From a bacterium (GTDB lineage: Bacteria; Lindowbacteria; 2-12-FULL-62-27): a stretch of 26,460 nucleotides of DNA. This document shows, in pieces, positions 7,138 to 14,100 of this stretch (position 1 is the first letter of the stretch; each line of letters starts with the position of its first letter). The notes under the pieces are model-generated. The model was not told the origin of the DNA and made no database searches. It saw nothing but the letters and a program-made list of their open reading frames with translations. The position numbers were made by a program, and so were the translations under genes. The DNA lies in NCBI GenBank assembly GCA_016202645.1, contig JACQOF010000102.1, positions 1 to 26,460 of the forward strand, read 5' to 3'.

Positions 7138-8357
7138 AAAGATATATTTCCCTGCCCATCTGTGCCGCCCTCCTGGCCTGGACACCGGCCGTTTCCGCGG
7201 CGCCGGACCGCGCGGAGGACTTGAAGGCCGTTCACGACGACGTGATGCGGCAGATCCGGGAGAAGGAGGCGGCGTACGAGCGGGAGCGGGAGAAATTGAA
7301 AAAGACCAAGTCCGAAGCGGTGGAACTCCAAAAAAGAGAGAGGCGCCTGCTGGCCAGGCTCGAACAATCTGACCGAGCGCTCGCGAAAACTCAGGCGGAG
7401 TTGTCCCTGCTCGATGCGCGGATTGCGACGGTCAAGGCCGGCATCCGGACGACGCAGGAGAAATATTCGATGGAGACGCTGAGCCTGGAGGATCGCCGCC
7501 GGATCCTGGCAGCGCGCGCCGAAGGCCTCATGCTCTATGGCGGCCCGGCGGACTGGCTCAGCCCGCTCCTCCGGTACGGCGAGTGGGGAACGCTCCTTGC
7601 CGCGCGGGAGGGGATATCCAGTCTGATCGGCATGGATCGGGAGTTGATTCTGCGGATTGACGAACGGCGGTCGAGACTTTCGGAGACCCACCGGGACTTG
7701 GATGAACAAGAAAAAAAATTGACGGACATTCAGAAACGCAAAACATGGCTGTCCCTCCGGCAGGAGAAGGAGCGGGCCGAGAGGCGGAAGCTGTTTGAGC
7801 AAGTCCGCGGCAGGCGGAGCGCCCTCGAGGAACTGGCGCGGCAGATCGAGGAGGAAGCCGCGAACATGGATCTTCTGCTTGCCGCCCTCCGCGACCGCGC
7901 CACCACCCTTGCGGGCCGGCTGGCCCACCTGAAGAAAGCCTTCGAGGAAAAACGCGGATTTCTCGCCTGGCCGGTCGGATCCGCCGGCATCCGGTCCGTG
8001 CAGGCTTACGGACGGGTCTTCGACGAGAGCATCAAGGACTGGCGGATGAACAAGGGAATTGACATTTGGACGGGAACCAATCAAAGTGTTCATGCTGTCA
8101 GCAAAGGCGAAGTCATCTTTTCCGATTATTACGGCCGCATGGGAAACATGGTCGTGCTGGATCACGGGGGAGAGTACTTCACGCTGTACGCGCACCTGGC
8201 GGAAATTTCCGTGAAGCTGGGGGAGAAGGTTGAGGAAGGCGCGCCGCTGGGTTTGACCGGGCATACCGGCCGGCTGGCGGACGAGGCTGTTCTGCATTTT
8301 GAGATTCGACAGGGCGGGACGGCGGTCGATCCGGAAAAATGGCTCAGAAGGAGATGA
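7134..8357 (+). CDS. envC: EnvC-like murein hydrolase activator (coiled coil + degenerate LytM/M23)
   Basis: The 407-residue periplasmic protein has a signal peptide (residues 1-22, cleavage after AVSA), then a long charged coiled coil (about 25-280), then a C-terminal LytM/M23 domain. In active LytM enzymes zinc is held by H-x3-D and by the second His of HxH. Here the first site reads NKGID (N306 replaces His, D310 kept) and HxH reads V-L-H (V386 replaces the catalytic His, H388 kept). H354 in YAHL is kept. Loss of two key histidines resembles E. coli EnvC, which activates amidases and does not cut peptidoglycan itself. The ATG overlaps the ftsX stop (ATGA). The frame is open far upstream inside ftsX but the signal peptide fixes the start. 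Confidence 0.9.
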   Translation: MKRYISLPICAALLAWTPAVSAAPDRAEDLKAVHDDVMRQIREKEAAYEREREKLKKTKSEAVELQKRERRLLARLEQSDRALAKTQAELSLLDARIATVKAGIRTTQEKYSMETLSLEDRRRILAARAEGLMLYGGPADWLSPLLRYGEWGTLLAAREGISSLIGMDRELILRIDERRSRLSETHRDLDEQEKKLTDIQKRKTWLSLRQEKERAERRKLFEQVRGRRSALEELARQIEEEAANMDLLLAALRDRATTLAGRLAHLKKAFEEKRGFLAWPVGSAGIRSVQAYGRVFDESIKDWRMNKGIDIWTGTNQSVHAVSKGEVIFSDYYGRMGNMVVLDHGGEYFTLYAHLAEISVKLGEKVEEGAPLGLTGHTGRLADEAVLHFEIRQGGTAVDPEKWLRRR

Positions 8358-8359
8358 TG

Positions 8360-9802
8360 ATGTTCCATTCAAATGGCGCCGGGTCCAAAATATCCGCCCT
8401 GGCCCTCATCGCGGTTTTCATGGCGGGATTCGCCGGTCCGGCGCGCGCCGCCGAAGAGCATCTGGACGACGACAACCTCGCCGCCTACATTCAGCTCTTC
8501 AATCAGGTCCTGGAAAAAGTTCAGAGCGGTTATTATGACACGGAAAAAATACAGCCCGGCCCGCTCATCCGCGCCGCCATCGACGGCATGCTCGACAGTC
8601 TGGACGATCAGTACACGCGGCTGATGGTGCCGAAGGATTACAAGGACATGCAGGTGAAGACCCAGGGGAAGTTCGGGGGCGTGGGCATGGTGATCGAAAA
8701 AGCCGACACCGCCATCCGCGTGGTGTACCCCCTCGACGGCACGCCGGCCTTTCGCGCGGGCCTTCAACCCGGAGACCTCATCATCGACATCGCGGGCGAG
8801 TCGACCGACACGATGAACACGGAAGACGCCGCCGACCGGCTCCGCGGAACGCCCGGGACCGACGTGTCGATCCGCGTGGTCCACGGAACCAAAACATTTC
8901 CCGTCACGTTGAAGCGCGCCGTGATCGAGCTGGAAAGCGTCATTTACGACGCGATCGACACGGAACAGGGAATTCAATATTTGCGGCTCAAGGATTTTAC
9001 GGAGCACAGCACGAAGGACATGAAGGCGGCCTTGAAGGAATTGAAAGAAAAGGGCCTGTCCGCCCTCATCCTCGATCTTCGAAATAATCCCGGCGGCCTT
9101 CTCGACGCCGCGTCCGACATCTCGGACATCTTCGTCGATACGGGACTTCTGGTCTACACCAAAGGCCGGCTCGCCGGCCAGAACCGGACGTTCCCTTCGA
9201 CCGCGCGCGGGACTTATACGGACTTCCCGGTTGTCGTCCTCACCAACGGCCATTCCGCCAGCGGCGCGGAAATTCTGGCAGGCGCCATCCGCGACAGCGG
9301 CCGGGGTGTGCTCGTTGGGACAAAAACGTACGGCAAAGGCGTCGTGCAGTCGGTCTATGACCATCTCGCGCTCAACTACGCGCTCACCGTGACCACCGCG
9401 ACCTATTACACGCCCAGCGGCGTATCCATCCATAAAAAGGGAATTGCGCCGGACATCGAGGTGGACCAATCGCCGATCCCGAAGGAAATCCAGGAGGCCA
9501 TCTACAAGATCCGGGGGTCGGACATCATTCTCGAATTCGCCAAAACCCGCGCGGCATTTTCCGATGAGGACGTCGGGAACTTGATGAAGACCCTCAAGGA
9601 CAAAAAAATGGAAGTGCCGGAACCGTACCTGCGCTATCTGCTCCGGGACCAGTTCTATCGCAAGCAGGGCAAGAACATCCCGTTCGACCTCGACACCGAC
9701 ATCCAGCTCCGGAGGGCCATCGAAATCTCCAGGACGCTGCTTCGCGTGTTCAGGGGCTCACGGGCCCAGAACCCGGGCGCCACGCCGACCGTACTGAGAT
9801 AG
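8360..9802 (+). CDS. ctpA: S41 C-terminal processing peptidase
   Basis: A periplasmic carboxy-terminal protease of the CtpA/Prc family, which in several bacteria tunes peptidoglycan hydrolases. It has a signal peptide ending near ARAAEE. A PDZ domain follows, with GGVGMVIEKAD and the carboxylate-binding region AGLQPGDLIIDI. The S41 core holds catalytic S301 (HSASGAEI) and K326 (TYGKGVVQ), 25 residues apart as in the family. Three in-frame ATGs overlap the envC stop at 8354-8362. AAGGAG at 8348-8353 leaves 0, 3 or 6 nt, so the third (8360, 480 residues) is favoured. Being third in the order ftsX-envC-ctpA-yibQ, it very likely shares their message. Confidence 0.95.
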   Translation: MFHSNGAGSKISALALIAVFMAGFAGPARAAEEHLDDDNLAAYIQLFNQVLEKVQSGYYDTEKIQPGPLIRAAIDGMLDSLDDQYTRLMVPKDYKDMQVKTQGKFGGVGMVIEKADTAIRVVYPLDGTPAFRAGLQPGDLIIDIAGESTDTMNTEDAADRLRGTPGTDVSIRVVHGTKTFPVTLKRAVIELESVIYDAIDTEQGIQYLRLKDFTEHSTKDMKAALKELKEKGLSALILDLRNNPGGLLDAASDISDIFVDTGLLVYTKGRLAGQNRTFPSTARGTYTDFPVVVLTNGHSASGAEILAGAIRDSGRGVLVGTKTYGKGVVQSVYDHLALNYALTVTTATYYTPSGVSIHKKGIAPDIEVDQSPIPKEIQEAIYKIRGSDIILEFAKTRAAFSDEDVGNLMKTLKDKKMEVPEPYLRYLLRDQFYRKQGKNIPFDLDTDIQLRRAIEISRTLLRVFRGSRAQNPGATPTVLR

Positions 9803-9803
9803 A

Positions 9804-9919
9804 AAGTCTCAATATTCAGCCCTCTCCGTCATTCCCGCGAAAGCGGGAATCCAGTCCGCCCTGCGATAATCTGGATTCCCGCTTTCGCGGGAATGACGAC
9901 CTGAATAGTTACGAGACTT
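9804..9919. repeat. Palindromic repeat element, copy 2 (complete, 116 bp)
   Basis: AAGTCTC (9804-9810) and GAGACTT (9913-9919) form the ends; ATTCAG and CTGAAT lie inside these; then come the same long CGTCATTCCCGC arms as in copy 1 (9827-9898). The whole element can fold on itself. It begins 1 nt after the ctpA stop and ends 22 nt before the next gene, and so may also act as a transcript-end or stabilising hairpin. With its layered terminal inverted repeats and no coding capacity it resembles a miniature inverted-repeat element. Confidence 0.9.
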
Positions 9920-9941
9920 CCCACAACACGTTTAGGACCTG

Positions 9942-10796
9942 ATGCCAAGATCCGCTCTGGTTGGCGTCACTCTCGCCACAGTCCTCATCGGCGTTTTGTA
10001 TTATTTCTTCACGGTTACTCCGCCCGTCTCCCGCCTGTCTCCCGCCCGGCTCCCGCCTCTCTCCCACCTGTCTCCCGAACCCGAATTCGAGCCGCCCCTC
10101 CCCCGCCTCGCAACTGACTCTCCGTCGATCGGCATCATCATCGATGACTTCGGCGCCAGCCGTCTCTTTCTGGACAGGTGGTTCGCCCTGCCGAATGAAA
10201 TCGCAGTTGCCGTGATCCCGCATCTTCCGTCCAGCCGGCAAGTCGCCAGGGAAGCCTACGACCGGGGATTTGACGTGTTTCTGCACCAGCCGATGGAGCC
10301 GCACGGATTCCCCGACGAGAATCCGGGAACCTATGCCGTTTACATCTGGCAAAGCGACGAAGAAATCGCGGAACTCATCCAGAATAATATCGCCTCCCTG
10401 TCCGTCCCGGTTACCGGCGTCAACAACCACATGGGATCGCGGGCCACCGAAGACCGCAGAGCCATGGCGGCCTTCTTCGACGCCTTCCCCAGAAACCTCC
10501 TCTTTCTCGACAGCCGCACCACGCAAAACTCCGTCGCCTACGACATCGCCAGAGCCAAAGGAGTCCGGGCCATGCAAAACAACGTCTTCCTCGACGCCGT
10601 CCCGGACTCTCCGGCCGCGGCGCTGAAGTCGTTCAACCTCCTCCTCCACATCGCCAAACGCCGGGGATTTGCCGTCGGCCTCGGCCACGCCTACTACGCC
10701 GCCACCCTCGAATGTCTCGAAGCCCACCTCCCGCACATGGCTGACTCGGGTATGCATCTGACCCGCCTGAATCCGCGCCTGTTCGGCCCGGGTTGA
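9942..10796 (+). CDS. Divergent polysaccharide deacetylase (YibQ family)
   Basis: A 284-residue protein with an N-terminal membrane anchor or signal (about 5-26), a proline-rich linker (about 27-55), and the divergent polysaccharide deacetylase domain. Signatures are IGIIIDDFGAS, AVIPHLPSS, HQPMEPHGFP, GVNNHMGSRAT, LFLDSRTT and GFAVGLGHAYYAATLECL. The family is structurally related to NodB-type deacetylases. In Proteobacteria it follows envC and ctpA, as here, but its substrate is unproven. The linker is encoded by about four degenerate 10-11 nt repeats of the form CTCCCGCCTGT (10028-10075). Its TGA lies inside the TTGACA promoter box of rpmB. Confidence 0.9.
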   Translation: MPRSALVGVTLATVLIGVLYYFFTVTPPVSRLSPARLPPLSHLSPEPEFEPPLPRLATDSPSIGIIIDDFGASRLFLDRWFALPNEIAVAVIPHLPSSRQVAREAYDRGFDVFLHQPMEPHGFPDENPGTYAVYIWQSDEEIAELIQNNIASLSVPVTGVNNHMGSRATEDRRAMAAFFDAFPRNLLFLDSRTTQNSVAYDIARAKGVRAMQNNVFLDAVPDSPAAALKSFNLLLHIAKRRGFAVGLGHAYYAATLECLEAHLPHMADSGMHLTRLNPRLFGPG

Positions 10797-10822
10797 CAAG
10801 CGGCGCGGGGGCGACATAGGAT
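10793..10822 (+). promoter_or_regulatory. Sigma-70-type promoter for rpmB
   Basis: A perfect -35 box TTGACA (10793-10798) is followed after 18 nt by TAGGAT (10817-10822, 4 of 6 consensus). The rpmB Shine-Dalgarno AGGAGGT follows at 10838-10844. The promoter overlaps the stop codon of the preceding gene. Confidence 0.6.
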
Positions 10823-10849
10823 GGGGGATATTCTGACAGGAGGTAAGTG

Positions 10850-11041
10850 ATGGCTCGAGTGTGTGAGATTTGCGGGAAGACGCCCGTGACGGGGAACAAT
10901 GTAAGTCACGCCAACAACCGGACGCGGCGGCGGTGGCTGCCGAACCTTCAAAAAATCCGCGTGGTCCTCGACGGGCGGGTGCGACGGGCCAACGTGTGCA
11001 CGCGCTGCATCAAATCTGAGAAAATCCTCAAAGCCGCGTAA
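10850..11041 (+). CDS. rpmB: 50S ribosomal protein L28
   Basis: A 63-residue ribosomal protein. It starts [25 protein letters not shown] and carries the four cysteines of the zinc-binding (C+) form: C5, C8, C50, C53. A GTG codon precedes the ATG, but AGGAGGT (10838-10844) is spaced 5 nt from the ATG, which is preferred. No rpmG follows. Instead the large kinase/HD gene begins within 90 nt, and its frame is open through the 3' end of rpmB. Confidence 0.97.
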   Translation: MARVCEICGKTPVTGNNVSHANNRTRRRWLPNLQKIRVVLDGRVRRANVCTRCIKSEKILKAA

Positions 11042-11129
11042 AATTCGGAACGAGCGGCCCGACCTGAAGGGCCTCTTTCCCGACTCCGACCGGGAAGACC
11101 GGGAGGGTCTGCGGCGTCTTGCGGAATTT

Positions 11130-14100
11130 TTGCGGGAGTTCGACTCGCCCCGAGCCGTTGCCGGGGGGATTCGCGGGCTATTGGGGCTTGGCGACCCCCT
11201 CGTCGCGCCCGCCGCGACGTTTCTTCGGCGCCGGCAGGATCCCCAATTTGAAAAATGGGATTACCCGGTGAATGTCTACACCCTCATCGAGACCGACGAG
11301 GGTCGTCTGCTCTCCCTGCCGCCCGGAACGCGCCGGCTGTCGACGTACCGGGGCGTGATTCCGGACATCATCGACCGGCAGATCGCCGTGAGGTTTCCGC
11401 GGCTTCTGGAAGAACTCGCCAACCGGCCCAACCTGTTTTTCCCGGGAGTTTATTTTCCCCGCGAGTTTGACATCTCGAACATGGAAATGATCTCGGCGAT
11501 GCACGGGACCTTCTACGTCGTGAACGCCGAACTCTGGGTCGGGCATCCCGTGTCGGTGGTGCTGAAGCCCACGGACATGGCGCTCGAGGCGATCCTGACT
11601 TTCATCCTCCAGGTGATCAACCGGAAACTCGACCCGGCAGTCCGGAAAAAGATCGGGCCGATAGCCGCGCCGACCATCGTCGCAATCGACGACGTCTACG
11701 GGATCCTGGAACTCATCCCGGGAAAAAATGGCGTCGAGTTTCTGCCGCGCGGGATCAAGACCGGCACGATCCTGGACCTGCGGAAGAACGAGTATCCGGC
11801 GGATTTGAACCTGACGAGAGAGGAATCGCTTCAAGTGGCCAGGGAATTTGCCAAGCAGGCGGTGATGGCGTACTACCTGCGGCTCTACGACCGAAAACCG
11901 GACCAGATCATGATCCATCGAGCCTCGGACGGAACACTGCTCTATGCCCACATCGACTTCGGGCGGTCCCTCAAACGCAATTACGCCCTGCCCTGGAAAC
12001 GCCACTACGACCCCTCGCGCCCGGCGCTCAGTTTCGCGGTCCACGAAATTCCGTACTTCGAAGCCGCCGCCGCGTTTATTTATCTGCCGCACTTCATCCC
12101 GGCGGCGTTCCGGGAGGAACTCTCGCCGTTCGCCGGCCCTATGCGCGCGGTCATTGTCGAAACCTTTGAACTTCTGGCGCGGGAGATCAAGTCGGAGGCC
12201 GAGGACATTTACTCTCTGTTGAAATATGCCATAGGTCTTCGGACCCAGTACCGGCCAACGGAAGTCGACCGGGTCGCCGTCGATCCTCAGGACGTGGAGG
12301 AGGTCTACGCGTCGCTTCTGGCCATCGAGCGCCCCCGGGATGTCATCGAATCGATCCTGAATCTGGCCTATCACGAGCGGGAGGGCACGGCGCCGATCCA
12401 TGCGGAGGACGACGGCGGGGTCTACCGTCGCGCGCTCATGCTGGGCGACCGCGTCATGTCCCTGGCGGACCGCACGGAAGAACCGCATCCGTACCGTCTG
12501 CTGGACTACCGGGCCCGCGGCCGGATTTCCTATGATGCCGAGCAAAAAGTCCTGAGGATTTTCTTCGGCGAAGGCGACCCGGCGGAAATCTGCCGCGCGG
12601 TCGAGCGGCGTTTTTCCCGCCGGCTGGCCGAAGAGATCCGCCGGTTTCCCGGATCGGTGCGCGGCGTGTCCCTGGAAATCGCCGCCGGCGGGGAAGTCAC
12701 GGCCCGTCTTCCCGGCGGATCGGCGGGCGGAGCCCGACTCGCGCGGCGCCTGCGATTTCCTCCGGACATCATGCGTGAAATCAACGAATCGGCTTCGGGA
12801 TTCGCGCCGGATCCCCACGTTCTGGCGCGGGTGGCGGAATTTCAGGAAGCGGCGGGAACGGCGGTTGACGATCTTCAGGTGGAGTCCGACAAACAGCGGG
12901 CAATCCTTGCCAACGACCTCGAAGGGAAGGAAATCCTGCAATTTTACATGTCGATCGAGCCTGACGGCAGTCCTCTCCGGGCGGCGATGGCGGAAATGAT
13001 TCTGTACCTGATCTCCAATCCGGATTTTCTCGCGGACAAGGATCCCTACGAAAGCATCAACCAGCTGGTGCTCTCCCTCGGGCGCAAGCATCTACCTTCC
13101 CTGCGGGAACCGGCCGCGGCGTTTCTATCGCCGGAACTCCAGCGGGAATCTGAATTTGTCCGGGGCGTTCTGAACCTCTACGAGAGCGTCGATTCATCGC
13201 ATTTCGTCCATCTGGTCCTGACGGTCCGGTTTGTGGATGAGCTGGGAACACGGGCGGGCCTTTCTCCGGGCGACATGCGGATGCTTCGGACCTGCGCGGT
13301 CCTGCACGACCTGAATGTGCTGGATCGGGACTTTCGCGAGGTCCTCATGGTGCCGAGCGGCCGGCAGGGACAGAAAATTTTCACGGACGTTCTGGATCGC
13401 CACGCCGGGATCAGCGCCGAAATCCTGAAAGCGCATCTCGACGACGGGTTGATCGTCCTTCCCGCGGGACTTTCGCCGCAAGAAGTCATCGACATCGTTG
13501 AAAACCATCACCGATCTACCGGGGGGGCGCCGGCGCCGATCCGGCAGATTCTTCACCTGGCCGACAACATCGCGGTATTCAGCGACCGGACGCGTCCAGA
13601 CCACTGGAACCGGGGATTTCTGCGGGTGGAGGAAATCGCGCCCCGCTGGATCGACGCTCAGCTCGATCGCGGCCAGATAGACCGCCGCATCTGGACCGCG
13701 GCTCAGGAATTTTTTTCGGACCACAAAAATCACGTGCTCCTCCGCCGCCTGGACCGCCTCTCCATTTTCTATCCTCAATGCTATTCGGCCCTCCAGATGG
13801 CATCCGTCCTGCACCTCGGCCTCAATCCCCAGCACCCGACGCCCCTGGCGGACTTGCGGGAGCGGCACGGCGCGGAAGTGGTCGACCAGATATTCAACAA
13901 CCTGATGAAGTCGGGATTGTCCGTCCGGGACAAAATCAAAGTCATCAACCGGATCGACGCGATTTCGTCGCTCTTTCGGCCCGAGCGGTCCGGGGCCTTC
14001 GCGTTCATCAACGCGAGCGCCCAGCCGGTCCAGCGGATTGTCGAGCTCATCCTGCGGTTTGTGTCGGAGGGCCGGCAAGTCGTGCTTATGGGGGTTTTGC

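Noticed and set aside
6900-8372. 490-codon minus-strand frame opposite ftsX-envC
   Set aside because: It is the shadow of envC, whose signal peptide, coiled coil and LytM domain are clear; the antisense protein is low complexity.
11517-12059. HipA-type toxin kinase
   Set aside because: HIDFG and the DRxxDxIM loop fit PI3/PI4 kinases better, no HipB-like gene is adjacent, and the chain is far too long; still a possible distant relation.
11178-13091. 637-codon minus-strand frame opposite the giant gene (and a 503-codon one at 13194-14705)
   Set aside because: The plus-strand frame has kinase and HD motifs and an internal duplication; the antisense frames do not show any family signature.
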